Below are positions 9,465-18,752 of a stretch of DNA of 64,000 nt, piece by piece. Origin of the DNA: Alkalimonas amylolytica (GTDB taxonomy: Bacteria > Pseudomonadota > Gammaproteobacteria > Enterobacterales > Alteromonadaceae); contig NZ_FNRM01000001.1 of assembly GCF_900107845.1 (NCBI RefSeq), positions 227,747-291,746 of the forward strand. Direction: 5' to 3'. The position numbers and the translations under genes were made by a program. The notes beneath the pieces are model-generated. The model was given only the letters and a program-made list of their open reading frames with translations. It searched no databases and was not told the origin of the DNA. How positions within the stretch are numbered: position 1 is the first letter of the stretch; each line of letters opens with the position of its first letter.

Positions 9465-9758
9465 TTATGCAATCGCGGCTTCGCTCTGCTCTGCAAAGAC
9501 AGGCATGTCTGGATCTTTACAGACAGGGAACCACAGACAAGCATACATAGAATCTTTTTCCAATATATCGCCCACTGAAGCCTCTGGCTCAATCGGATGA
9601 GGCTGATGAAAGTCAGGATCTTTGCATACAGGAAACCACAAGCATGCAAGCAAGGAGTCGGCTTCATATTGTTGTGTTTTTATTTCAAAGCTGGTTGCCA
9701 CAATAGCAGCACCTGCGATAAAAGTAGCGATAGCAGCGGTTGTCATTAACTTTCTCAT
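9465..9758 (-). CDS. Small secreted precursor with duplicated Cys-loop motif
   Basis: This 97-residue protein starts with a signal-peptide-like segment (MRKL, then a hydrophobic Ala/Ile-rich run to about residue 23). The 12-residue motif ACLWFPVCKDPD occurs twice, at residues 38-49 and 73-84, separated by acidic/proline-rich linker. Each motif has two cysteines spaced C-x5-C, so a disulfide loop, metal site or modified peptide is possible. A good ribosome site (AGGA, 8 bases before ATG) supports expression. The two motif copies differ at 7 of 12 codons, all synonymous, so the peptide sequence appears to be under selection. It sits between two CadC-like regulators on the same strand. I do not recognise the family. 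No maturation enzyme or exporter is adjacent. Confidence 0.75.
   Translation of the reverse strand: MRKLMTTAAIATFIAGAAIVATSFEIKTQQYEADSLLACLWFPVCKDPDFHQPHPIEPEASVGDILEKDSMYACLWFPVCKDPDMPVFAEQSEAAIA
9507..9542 (-). repeat. Second copy of 12-residue Cys-loop repeat
   Basis: This encodes ACLWFPVCKDPD, residues 73-84 of the small secreted precursor. It is identical in protein but not in DNA to the copy at 9612-9647. Confidence 0.85.
9612..9647 (-). repeat. First copy of 12-residue Cys-loop repeat
   Basis: This encodes ACLWFPVCKDPD, residues 38-49 of the small secreted precursor. Relative to the copy at 9507-9542, the codons for A, both C, L, F, V and the second P differ, all silently. Confidence 0.85.
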
Positions 9759-9844
9759 AGTGCAGTCCTCAGTGTGTGTGTATTGAACACCTTGAGACTG
9801 TCATAGAGGAAACAAAATAACTCGATGAAATCCTTATAAAAAAG

Positions 9845-12019
9845 CTATAAATTTTGCTGTACAACCGAAATCTCTGCGATATCCGTATCCCCAGCACCCA
9901 TTGAGGGCAAATATAAGTATCGGCCATCAGCACTTACACTGAATTGATCAAAATACAAGGCAGCCGAAGTAGCAACTTTCAGCTGCATACTGGTAAAGTC
10001 TAGATAAAAAAGCTGGTAACGATTGTCTTCCTGATAACTGGAAAAGTACAAACCTTCATCTGTCAGAACAAAACGGAGCGGCAGCACGCCATCACTTATC
10101 AAATCAAGCTGTTGTGCCATATTACCAGCCATCTCCAGATAGTAGCGGTGATCGTGACTACTCTGCCAAAAACGGTAACGGCCCCCCGGGCTTTCTAAAT
10201 ACAAGGCGCGATCAGCATAGAGCAACTCAGCAGTGTCAGCCTCCTCAATATCCAGCTTCATCAGTTGCCATTGCCCACGCTGAGAAGCGGCAAAATAGAT
10301 AGCTCGGCTATCAGAGCTCCAACTTGGATTGGAAATGTTCTCACTTCCATTGTGTACTAATGCCCTTGGTGGTTTATTCTCTTGCAGCAGCCACAGCTGC
10401 TGGCTGATTAGCGCAAGCAAATATTTCCCATTAGGAGAAAAGCGCAACTCGCTAAAGCGCTCATTGTCTGCAAAATGGGTTAATTGGACCTGACTTCCAT
10501 CTTCATTGAACAGCCACACCTGCGAAACACCAGAGCGCCTTGACACAACAGCAACAGGGCCTCCTTCAACAGGGCTTGCTTCTGCAAAGGCTTCGCTGCG
10601 GTTCGAACTAAACACCTGTTGGTTATTTGCATAGGGCGATGCTTGCGCCTCATTGGGTACCTTCAGGATATTCAGCTGTGAAAATGAGCCTACCGATGCC
10701 AGAATACGACCAGAAGTACTAATTTGAATTTCTCGTGCATTATGGCTGGTATAGGCCAGCATCTGTCTAATCCCACTTTGAGCATGCACAGCGCCCAGCG
10801 TGGCTTGCCCTGTTGGGTAAATGATTTTTTGATCATCAAGGCTCCAATCAACATTACCAGGAATGTATTCGTGGAACCTCACCAGCATTTGATTCGAACG
10901 GTTAGACAGACTCAATACCCACAATTCAGCTGCGCCGGATGTATAACGTAAAAAAGCCAATTGATTACCGTCTCTTGAAAAACGGGCCGCATAATCGCCA
11001 AAACCCGAGGCTGGTGGAGCCGTAAGCACCTGCGGCTGACCGCCCGCCATCGGATACAACATCAATGCCATCTGGTTTTGCCCATCTTCACGTGATGGAT
11101 AAACCAGAAAACGGCCATCCGGTGACCAACTAAGTCGGGCAGAGATGGACTGAGCACCACAGCTGGTTAACAGCTCATCGGTCAGCACCCGATCCCGCTG
11201 CGCATTCAAAGTCAGTAAGCGAATTTCACATAAGCGCCCTGATAAAACCCGTTGATACGCCAGTTGGGTGCCATCCGGGTTCCAGGCGGCACCAAAACTG
11301 CTGTAGGGTGCTTCGGTTAATGCCACCACCTGATGCGTTTTCAGGTTTTGCAGTTTCAGGCGTACCACCGAATCACTGGGGCTACTGGCATAACTAAACG
11401 CCAGCAGTTCCTCATCCGGTGAAATGCTGTGATAAAATTCAATGCCGTCCAAAAAGGTGACTGGTTCATAGCGCCAGAGTGGAATCGCACTGAAATCATC
11501 CTCGGCAGGCTGGGTTGCCAGCCAGAAATAACCGGCCAGCAGCAACGGCATCAGCACCAGTACCGACAACAGAGCCCGGCGCTGCCAGCTGCTACCTACT
11601 GGCGTTGCGGTAACTACCTCGTCCATGCTATTCGTTTCGGCTTGTTTTGCCTCGTGAATAGCCCCTGGCTCGCCGACACGCTCTATCGGTGCCACCAGCC
11701 GGTAACCGCGCTTCGGCACGGTTTCGATGTAAGTCGGGGTACGGCTGTCATCCCCAAGTGCGACCCTGAGCACCCGGATTACCCGGGTAATGCGACCATC
11801 CGAAACTGCCCGAATGCCCCATACCTTTTCCAGCAAATCATCTTTACTAACCAATTCGCCGGCATGCACCATCAGATAATTCATCACGTTCTGACATAAA
11901 TTATCCAGCTCGGCTGTTTCTATGACTTGCCCGTTCGCATCACACTTCACCAGCTTGTCACGTTCTGGTAAATAAGTCCAAGCGCCCACGTTCAATCGAT
12001 GTTCTGGTTTTATCGCCAT
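9845..12019 (-). CDS. CadC/ToxR-like membrane-anchored transcriptional regulator
   Basis: This 724-residue protein has an N-terminal OmpR-type winged helix (about residues 22-111, ending VPKRGYRLVAPI). A ~35-residue linker, one membrane helix (~149-167) and a long periplasmic part follow. The periplasmic part has TolB/PD40-like blades, e.g. SWSPDGRFLVYPSRE, RFSRDGNQLAFLR, RFSPNGKYLLAL and SVSADGRYLYLP. These repeats suggest a beta-propeller sensing or protein-binding domain. It is encoded 86 bases upstream of the small Cys-loop peptide gene, and the second CadC-like regulator lies beyond that. This suggests that one regulator controls, or senses, the peptide; that is inference. The gene is preceded by a ~130-base gap after mrcB. 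Confidence 0.85.
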   Translation of the reverse strand: MAIKPEHRLNVGAWTYLPERDKLVKCDANGQVIETAELDNLCQNVMNYLMVHAGELVSKDDLLEKVWGIRAVSDGRITRVIRVLRVALGDDSRTPTYIETVPKRGYRLVAPIERVGEPGAIHEAKQAETNSMDEVVTATPVGSSWQRRALLSVLVLMPLLLAGYFWLATQPAEDDFSAIPLWRYEPVTFLDGIEFYHSISPDEELLAFSYASSPSDSVVRLKLQNLKTHQVVALTEAPYSSFGAAWNPDGTQLAYQRVLSGRLCEIRLLTLNAQRDRVLTDELLTSCGAQSISARLSWSPDGRFLVYPSREDGQNQMALMLYPMAGGQPQVLTAPPASGFGDYAARFSRDGNQLAFLRYTSGAAELWVLSLSNRSNQMLVRFHEYIPGNVDWSLDDQKIIYPTGQATLGAVHAQSGIRQMLAYTSHNAREIQISTSGRILASVGSFSQLNILKVPNEAQASPYANNQQVFSSNRSEAFAEASPVEGGPVAVVSRRSGVSQVWLFNEDGSQVQLTHFADNERFSELRFSPNGKYLLALISQQLWLLQENKPPRALVHNGSENISNPSWSSDSRAIYFAASQRGQWQLMKLDIEEADTAELLYADRALYLESPGGRYRFWQSSHDHRYYLEMAGNMAQQLDLISDGVLPLRFVLTDEGLYFSSYQEDNRYQLFYLDFTSMQLKVATSAALYFDQFSVSADGRYLYLPSMGAGDTDIAEISVVQQNL

Positions 12020-12152
12020 AGCCTGTTCACAAATTATCCGTGGTTGTCGACAATTTTAATTCACCATTATCAACTTAAAACTCGAAGAATAACAAGTACA
12101 TTAGGCAATGAGTTTACCCTACTGCTTAACAAAGCTTCAACAAGGCCCACCA

Positions 12153-14264
12153 TCAGGGCCTAACGGCACCATGAAGGCGATAAAACTGACGCGTTAACTG
12201 CAGGGCTCCTGAGCTACCAGTTAAACCGGTGGAGTTATTATCATCCCGTCCTTGCCACACTGTGACCACTTTGTCGTCATCCATCGCCACAAACCAACTG
12301 TCACGGTAATCACTGGAGGTGCCCGTTTTCCCTGCGAGGTTGGGAAACTGCTGCCCTAAAGCTCGGGCTGTGCCTCGTTGTACACTTTGCTGCATCGCAT
12401 CGTGCAACAAGGCTGTGGCTTCAACGCTGTAACGGCGGATCGGGGCTGGCTGGTGCTGATATAAAACAATGCCCTGCTGGTCCGTCACTACCGCTATGCT
12501 GGCCAGGCTCCGATGCACTCCGGCATTGGCCAGCGTTTGGTACAGTTGGGTTACTTCCAGCGGTGATAACTCAATGGCCCCAAGTAAAGCCGCCGGGTGC
12601 AGGGTAATCCGGCGCTGCAAGCCAAGTTTGCTGAGCGCGGCTGCTACCTGTGGCATACCCAGCTGCAACCCCAGCCGGACCATAGGCACATTGTAGGAGT
12701 ACACCAGGGTATCCAGTAAGGTCACTTCACCACGGAAAGTTTGATCAAAATTCTGTGGTTGCCAGTCCTGCTGATTGCTGCGCAGCTGAATAGGCGCATC
12801 CAGCAAAACCGTCTGCAAGTCAAAGCGCTCAGGCTGGTCCAGAGCTTCAATGGCGATCACCGGCTTGATCAGACTGCCGATTTGCCGCCTGGCATCTATA
12901 GCCCTGTTGTAACCGGCAAAACGCGGATCGCGTCCACCCACCATAGCCGTCAGGCTGCCCTCACGATAACTTGCCAACACCACCGCAGTTTCAATCGCAG
13001 GATCCAGACCGCGCATGCTGCTGGCAATGGCACTTTCCGCTTGTTGCTGCAGCACAGGATCAAAGTAGGTAAAAATCCGCAAGCCGCTCTGTTGCAAGGT
13101 TTTGTCCTGCAGCTGACTGCGCAGCTCCTGCCGTACCTTAGCTAAATAAGCTGGGTAGCGATCCGACTGGTGCTGGCCCCGTGCAATTAAGGCAATCGGC
13201 TCTTCCAGAGCTTCGCGGTAGGCTTGCTGATCCAGCATGTGCTGTTCGAACATCAGCCGCAACACCAGATCACGCCGGCGCTGCGCCCGCTCCGGATTAC
13301 GCCTGGGATCGTAAAAAGACGGCCCCTTGATCAGGCCAACCAACAGTGCCGTTTCTGCTGCCGTCAGTTCATTCAGCGGTTTGGCAAAATAAAAGCGACT
13401 GCCCAGGCCAAAGCCATGCACCGGATGCGCAAAATTCTGACCAATGTAAACTTCATTGATGTAGGCTTCTAAGATCTCGTCTTTGCTAAAACGCAGTTCT
13501 AAAATCAGCGCCATCAGGGCTTCATTGATTTTACGCCACAGGGTTCGATCCTGCGTCAGATACATATTCTTGGCCAGCTGCTGGGTTAAGGTAGAGCCCC
13601 CCTGTACCGTTCGGCCTGCGGTCAGGTTCACCAAAAAAGCACGCAGGATGGCCAGTGGGGCCACGCCATGATGCCGATAAAAATCGCGGTCTTCCACCAG
13701 CAACAAGGTATCACGCAGCATGGGTGAGACTTGCTCCAGTCGCAGCAATTCACGATCTTCCTGCTGCGCTGAAATCAGGTGCTCAATCAACGGGGCTTCC
13801 AGGCGGGCCATGCCTGATTCAGGCGCAACTGTTGGTATCGTCCATTGGATCCGTTCAATCCTTTGCTGTCGAAACTGCACCAGAAAGCGCTCTGGCGCTG
13901 CATAGCCATCGGCAAAATAAAATTCACGCCGGTAAATATCCACCGCCTGGTTGGCCAACCGAAATTGGCCCGGGCCAGTGATGTCCGATACCCGGCGATA
14001 CTGCAACAACTCCAACTCCTGCACCAAAGCGCCAAGAGTGAGTGGCTGTCCTTGCTGCAACTGCAGGCTACGACCAAATACCTGGGCTGGCACCTGCCAT
14101 TTTTGCCCCCTGAAGCTTTGCGTCACCTTGCTGTCCAGGTACACCAGGTAAATCGCAGCCGCTGCCAACATGGCCAGACTCAGCTTGAGCAGCGTCCAGC
14201 CCAGATAACGCAGCGCTTGGCGAGGTAGAGGTAATTTTTTTTTCAGGCTACTGAGCCACGTCAT
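12153..14264 (-). CDS. mrcB: Bifunctional penicillin-binding protein 1B
   Basis: This 703-residue class A PBP polymerises and crosslinks peptidoglycan. There is a short cytoplasmic tail, a membrane helix (~20-43) and a UB2H-like region (~55-130). The GT51 glycosyltransferase follows, with catalytic E191 in VEDRDFYRHHG and GGSTLTQQL at 222-230. The transpeptidase domain has S464 in SLIK, SYN at 523-525 and KTGT at 646-649. UB2H is the docking site for LpoB in E. coli. The protein is shorter than E. coli PBP1b (844) mainly at both termini, with all catalytic motifs present. Its ATG overlaps the stop of hrpB by 4 bases, so hrpB-mrcB are coupled, as in many gammaproteobacteria. Confidence 0.94.
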   Translation of the reverse strand: MTWLSSLKKKLPLPRQALRYLGWTLLKLSLAMLAAAAIYLVYLDSKVTQSFRGQKWQVPAQVFGRSLQLQQGQPLTLGALVQELELLQYRRVSDITGPGQFRLANQAVDIYRREFYFADGYAAPERFLVQFRQQRIERIQWTIPTVAPESGMARLEAPLIEHLISAQQEDRELLRLEQVSPMLRDTLLLVEDRDFYRHHGVAPLAILRAFLVNLTAGRTVQGGSTLTQQLAKNMYLTQDRTLWRKINEALMALILELRFSKDEILEAYINEVYIGQNFAHPVHGFGLGSRFYFAKPLNELTAAETALLVGLIKGPSFYDPRRNPERAQRRRDLVLRLMFEQHMLDQQAYREALEEPIALIARGQHQSDRYPAYLAKVRQELRSQLQDKTLQQSGLRIFTYFDPVLQQQAESAIASSMRGLDPAIETAVVLASYREGSLTAMVGGRDPRFAGYNRAIDARRQIGSLIKPVIAIEALDQPERFDLQTVLLDAPIQLRSNQQDWQPQNFDQTFRGEVTLLDTLVYSYNVPMVRLGLQLGMPQVAAALSKLGLQRRITLHPAALLGAIELSPLEVTQLYQTLANAGVHRSLASIAVVTDQQGIVLYQHQPAPIRRYSVEATALLHDAMQQSVQRGTARALGQQFPNLAGKTGTSSDYRDSWFVAMDDDKVVTVWQGRDDNNSTGLTGSSGALQLTRQFYRLHGAVRP

Positions 14265-16708
14265 AAGTTCATCGCTTTGGTCGTTTTAGTAGTTGGCATA
14301 GCTTGTGCCGGATCCTCCGGCCAATAATGTTTTGGATAACGCCCTTTCATTTCTTTACGTACTTCCCGGTAAGCATTTTGCCAAAAACTGGCTAAATCGG
14401 CCGTGCGCTGCAAAGGTCTGCGCGCTGGCGACAAGAGTTCCAGCGTAAGCAGTAGCTTGCCACTCGCCAGCACAGGTGTTTGCAACTGGCCAAAAACCTC
14501 CTGCATCCGCACTGCAACCAAAGGCCCACCGTCGGCCAGGTAGTCAATCATCAGACGGCTTCCAGTCGGTGCCTGCCAGTGGGTCGGCAAAAGGCTGGCT
14601 AACTGCTGCTGCGCCTGATAATCCAGCCGGCTTTGTAGCGCCTGCAATAACGGCAGCTGTTTCAGTTGCTGTAGATTCTGGCAATCCAACAGCCAGGGCC
14701 CTAACCACGCATCCAGGCTAGTCAGCAAATCATCCGCTTGCCAACCATGCGGGCACTGCCCGGGTTCCAACTGCTGCCAAAGCCGCACCCGAGCCAGCCA
14801 TTGTTCGCTGGCAGCCCCCCATGGCAACACCACCAAGCCGCGCTGTGCAATGTAATCCAACCAGCCTTGACGCCGCTGCTCGCCGTTTAGCGCCTGTGGC
14901 GCCGGTTTGCGCTCTAAAATACAGGCACCAAAACGTCGTTGCTGCTCACTGATAAAGCGGCCACTTTGCTCATCAAAAGCACTGTACAGCTGCCAGCTCA
15001 GCTCTGTGCCAAAAACCTGCTGCAGGGTGTCGAGGGTCAGGCGCTCGGCCTGACGAATCAGCAACCCCTGACTGGTTAGCTGCACACCGGCTAGCAGCAA
15101 CATCGGCTCGCTGGCTAAAACATGATCAGGCGGTAAAACAGCGCCGGCACCATTGGCCAGCAAATAGCCTTTACCCCGCTTCACCGCCACCCGATCCGGA
15201 TAGGCAAAACACAGCAGTGGCAGCAGTAACTCTTGACGCAGAGTGCCGCTTTTCCTGCCTGTAAGCTGCCGACACCATTGCTCTGCCTGCTGATAAGCAG
15301 CCGAGTTTTTTTGCTGCTGCAGCCGCTGCAACTGCCCCCAGAGCGGGCTGTCATCCCGGCTTTTCTCCAGTAGTACAGCCAGCAGCGCCGCCAGCCAGAG
15401 TGCGCCCTGCTCACCTTGTTGCTCCAGCGCTTCGGCACGGCACAACATGGCGGCCAGCCTGGGTTCGGTGCCCAAGCTGAGCATGCGCTGCCCCAGCGGC
15501 GTCATTTTTAATCCGGACGATAATGCGCCCAGTTGCTGCAATAACGCCTCGGCCACCGCCAGATGCGCCTTGGGTGGTGGGTCCAGCCAAAAAAGCTCAT
15601 TGGCTTGCACGCCCCAGCCAGCCAGCTCCAATCGTAGTGCGGTTAACTCGGCTTCCAGCATCTCCGGCGGGGTGAAACTGGCCCGACGCTGCCACTGACA
15701 TTCGCTATCCAGCCGCACACAAAGACCTGGTGATAATCGCCCTGCCCGGCCAGCCCGCTGAATCGCAGAAGCCTTGCTAATGGCTGCCGTTTCCAGTTTC
15801 ATCACCCCATGTTTTGGATAAAAGCGTACTTTGCGGTACAAGCCACTGTCGACCACCACACGAATACCGTCGATGGTTAAACTGGTTTCCGCTAAATTGG
15901 TCGCCAACACCACTTTGCGCTGACCGGGTGGGCAGGCAGCAATGGCCGCCTGCTGTTGTTGCAGCGTTAAACTGCCTAGCAGCGGGTGAACCTGCACTGA
16001 ATCGGGCAAGCCTTGTTGCAACAACCAGTCATGCGCCAGGCGGATTTCAGCCTGACCAGGTAAAAACGCCAACAGGCTGCCTTCTTCCTGCTGCACTAAT
16101 TGCCAGCAAAGCCGGGCCAGTTGTTGCCAGACAGGTTGGCGATCCGGAGTTTGGTAGCGAATGCTGACCGGATAACTACGACCTTCACTTTTCAGCACAG
16201 GCGCATCCAGTGCTTTAGCCAGTTGCCCGGTATCCAAGGTGGCCGACATCAGCAACAGCTTCAAATCATCACGCAGTTGCTGCGCTTCTAAGCTGAGTGC
16301 CAGCGCCAGATCGGCCTGCAAGGAACGTTCATGAAACTCATCAAAAATCACCAGATCCCAGGCGCTTAACTCAGGATCTTGTTGAATGAAACGGGTAAGC
16401 AGGCCTTCAGTCACGATCAACAAGCGGGTGGCCGCACTGCTTTTGCGCTCCAGCCGCACCTGATAGCCAACCGTTTGGCCAACCTCCTCTCCCAGCTGCG
16501 ACGCCATGTAACTGGCAATGCTCTTAGCTGCCAGCCGCCGAGGCTCCAGCAGCAGGATTTTCTTGCCGACAAATTCTGACTGCTGCAGTAAATAAAGTGG
16601 TAACCAGGTGGATTTACCGGCACCAGGCGGTGCCGACAGGATCACCCGCTGCTGTTGACGCAGAGCAGTCACAAGATCGCCAGCTATGGCAGCAACAGGG
16701 AGTTCCAT
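14261..16708 (-). CDS. hrpB: ATP-dependent helicase HrpB (DEAH-family)
   Basis: This 815-residue putative RNA helicase has Walker A PPGAGKST at residues 27-34 and a DEFH box at 123-126 within FDEFHERSL. LMSATLD (motif III) follows, then TNLAETSLTIDG and QRAGRAGRLSPG motifs. The HrpB-specific C-terminal domain is present (PTHWQAPTGSRLMIDY, then LLSPARRPLQRTADL). The length fits E. coli HrpB (~809-820). The in vivo substrate is not known. It is followed by overlapping mrcB, and pepB lies 86 bases upstream on the same strand. Confidence 0.94.
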   Translation of the reverse strand: MELPVAAIAGDLVTALRQQQRVILSAPPGAGKSTWLPLYLLQQSEFVGKKILLLEPRRLAAKSIASYMASQLGEEVGQTVGYQVRLERKSSAATRLLIVTEGLLTRFIQQDPELSAWDLVIFDEFHERSLQADLALALSLEAQQLRDDLKLLLMSATLDTGQLAKALDAPVLKSEGRSYPVSIRYQTPDRQPVWQQLARLCWQLVQQEEGSLLAFLPGQAEIRLAHDWLLQQGLPDSVQVHPLLGSLTLQQQQAAIAACPPGQRKVVLATNLAETSLTIDGIRVVVDSGLYRKVRFYPKHGVMKLETAAISKASAIQRAGRAGRLSPGLCVRLDSECQWQRRASFTPPEMLEAELTALRLELAGWGVQANELFWLDPPPKAHLAVAEALLQQLGALSSGLKMTPLGQRMLSLGTEPRLAAMLCRAEALEQQGEQGALWLAALLAVLLEKSRDDSPLWGQLQRLQQQKNSAAYQQAEQWCRQLTGRKSGTLRQELLLPLLCFAYPDRVAVKRGKGYLLANGAGAVLPPDHVLASEPMLLLAGVQLTSQGLLIRQAERLTLDTLQQVFGTELSWQLYSAFDEQSGRFISEQQRRFGACILERKPAPQALNGEQRRQGWLDYIAQRGLVVLPWGAASEQWLARVRLWQQLEPGQCPHGWQADDLLTSLDAWLGPWLLDCQNLQQLKQLPLLQALQSRLDYQAQQQLASLLPTHWQAPTGSRLMIDYLADGGPLVAVRMQEVFGQLQTPVLASGKLLLTLELLSPARRPLQRTADLASFWQNAYREVRKEMKGRYPKHYWPEDPAQAMPTTKTTKAMNL

Positions 16709-16794
16709 CGCAGTTCGGGTCTCGCAGAGGTTAGGGTCATGTCTCGGCCGTCAACACCGGCAAAGACATGACCAAATACAGGTTTAGAGTTGTA

Positions 16795-18090
16795 CTAAAC
16801 TTTACCGGCTTCCTGACGCAGGGTTTCTGCAATGGCACGGATCCCCATGCCAGTGGCACCAGCGGCCCAGAGGCCGGTATTGCTGCTGTTAAAAGCAGCC
16901 GCCAGATCAAAGTGCAACCAACCTTTCCCCCCCTCCGGCACAAAACGGCTTAAAAAGCCGGCCGCATTGCTGGCACCACCGCTGCCACCACCTTTGATGG
17001 GACGGCTGTTGGCGGTATCGGCATAAGGCGAAGGGCATTGCTGCTGATGCCAGGGAGCCAGCGGCAGTGGCCAGGTCGGCTCCTGCACCAGGTTGGCATA
17101 GCCCAGCGCCCGCTGCTGCAACGCCGTATCCAGCGCAAAAAGTGCGTTGTAATCATTGCCAAGCGCCACCATAGCGGCACCGGTCAGGGTAGCGGCATCA
17201 ATAATCAAAGGAGCGCCGGTTTCAGAGGCGTATAACAGGCCATCGGCCAGCACCAGACGGCCTTCGGCATCGGTATTGAGAATTTCAACCGTGGTGCCGT
17301 TTTTGTAGGTCAGGATATCACCCAGCTTGTAGGCATGGCCGCTGATCAGGTTTTCGGCGCAGCACAGCACCAATTGCACCCGGTGCGACAAGCCTTTTTG
17401 GATGGCCAGTCCCAGAGCAGCCGCTACAGTGGCCGCCCCCCCCATATCGCATTTCATATACGACATGGATTCACTCGGCTTGATGGAATAACCGCCACTG
17501 TCAAAGGTAATGCCTTTGCCCACCAAAACCGCATCGATAGGTGCATCGGCGTTGCCGGTTGGGTTGTAATCGAGCACCAGCATTACCGGCGGTCGCTCGC
17601 TGCCCCGACCCACGCCATGGATGCCAACCCAGCCTTCGGTGAGTAATTCCTCACCACGAATGACGCGATGGCTTATGGAGTCCGGTGCCAGCGGCGTTAA
17701 AAATTCGATGGCTTCGTGGGCCAGCGCTTCGGGTGATAATTGCTCCGGTGTTTGATTGGTGATCTGACGAGCCCAGCCAAAACAGCTGGCCAGCTGCTGC
17801 AGTTGGGTCGCCTCTTCCCCATACCACTGCACACCATTCAATTTTTTTGCCGAGGTAAAGCCCAGATAAAAGGCCCATTGCAATTCCAAAGTCCAGCCGT
17901 CGCCGCTCAGCTCTACCTGTTCAATGCCCAGGCCGTCGAGCTGGCGGGCTGCTTTTTGAATGCTGCGCGCTGGCTGCTTGCTATCCAGATGGATTTGAAA
18001 CCCTTCAGCCGTCGGCGTCAGGCTAACTTTTTTGCCCCACTTTTCTGCGGCCACATCGGGTTGCAACGAAATACGAATCATATCCGTCAT
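16795..18090 (-). CDS. pepB: Peptidase B (M17 leucyl aminopeptidase family)
   Basis: This 431-residue cytosolic metallo-aminopeptidase shows the M17 signatures. VGKGITFDSGGYSIK (residues 190-204) holds a metal/catalytic lysine. MKCDMGGAA follows, and then the family signature NTDAEGRL at 272-279. Length and the shortened N-terminal domain match PepB (~427) rather than PepA (~503). An AGGAT ribosome site lies ~8 bases before the ATG at 18090. The gene is divergent from dksA across a ~210-base gap. It would cleave N-terminal residues from peptides in protein turnover. Confidence 0.93.
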   Translation of the reverse strand: MTDMIRISLQPDVAAEKWGKKVSLTPTAEGFQIHLDSKQPARSIQKAARQLDGLGIEQVELSGDGWTLELQWAFYLGFTSAKKLNGVQWYGEEATQLQQLASCFGWARQITNQTPEQLSPEALAHEAIEFLTPLAPDSISHRVIRGEELLTEGWVGIHGVGRGSERPPVMLVLDYNPTGNADAPIDAVLVGKGITFDSGGYSIKPSESMSYMKCDMGGAATVAAALGLAIQKGLSHRVQLVLCCAENLISGHAYKLGDILTYKNGTTVEILNTDAEGRLVLADGLLYASETGAPLIIDAATLTGAAMVALGNDYNALFALDTALQQRALGYANLVQEPTWPLPLAPWHQQQCPSPYADTANSRPIKGGGSGGASNAAGFLSRFVPEGGKGWLHFDLAAAFNSSNTGLWAAGATGMGIRAIAETLRQEAGKV

Positions 18091-18301
18091 AAAAAACTAT
18101 CCTGTATCAGCTGAGGGTACTTAGTAGGGTGATTGTACCATGTCGCGGCAAAAAATCAGCTCAGCGCACATCGGTCCACGAAAACAGATGACGTACGGAT
18201 GTTCACTCTGTATACTTCTGCGTCTTTAATTTGCGATGTGCTTGATATTCTGTTATGAATATCCGCCATTTTTGCTTGGCTGTATTGTACAGGAGATGAC
18301 T

Positions 18302-18751
18302 ATGCCAGAGGGCAAAGCAAACAAACCGCTGGGGTTATTGGCCTTAGCCGGAGTGGAGCCTTATCAGGAGGCTGTGGGCGAAGAGTACATGAACTCCAAG
18401 CAACGGGAGCACTTCCGGAAAATTCTGGATGCGTGGCGCAAACAATTGCGCGAAGAAGTGGATCGCACCAAAACTCATATGGCTGATGAAGCGGCCAACT
18501 TCCCGGACCCGGTCGATCGTGCTGCCCAGGAAGAAGAGTTCAGTCTGGAGTTACGCGCCCGCGATCGTGAGCGTAAGCTGCTGAAAAAAATTGAGAAAAC
18601 GCTGCAGAAAATCGAAGATGACGATTTTGGCTACTGCGACACCTGCGGTATCGAGATCGGCATCAAGCGGCTGGAAGCACGGCCAACGGCTGATATGTGC
18701 ATCGATTGCAAAACCTTAGCAGAAATCAAGGAAAAGCAACTCGGCGGCTAA
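18302..18751 (+). CDS. dksA: RNA polymerase-binding transcription factor DksA
   Basis: This 149-residue regulator binds the RNA polymerase secondary channel and potentiates ppGpp. The coiled-coil region holds the two essential aspartates in [12 protein letters not shown]. The zinc finger C-x2-C-x17-C-x2-C lies in GYCDTCG to MCIDCKTL. I chose the ATG at 18302, since AGGAG lies 6 bases upstream and the N-terminus matches the family. An in-frame ATG at 18296 and an open frame back to 18236 are less likely. gluQ starts one base after its stop, the usual order in this class. Confidence 0.96.
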   Translation: MPEGKANKPLGLLALAGVEPYQEAVGEEYMNSKQREHFRKILDAWRKQLREEVDRTKTHMADEAANFPDPVDRAAQEEEFSLELRARDRERKLLKKIEKTLQKIEDDDFGYCDTCGIEIGIKRLEARPTADMCIDCKTLAEIKEKQLGG

Positions 18752-18752
18752 G

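Noticed and set aside
9465-9758. Kazal-type protease inhibitor reading of the PVCKDPD motif
   Set aside because: Kazal domains have a similar PVCGxDG loop but need six cysteines with set spacing. Here each repeat has only two cysteines and no further ones.
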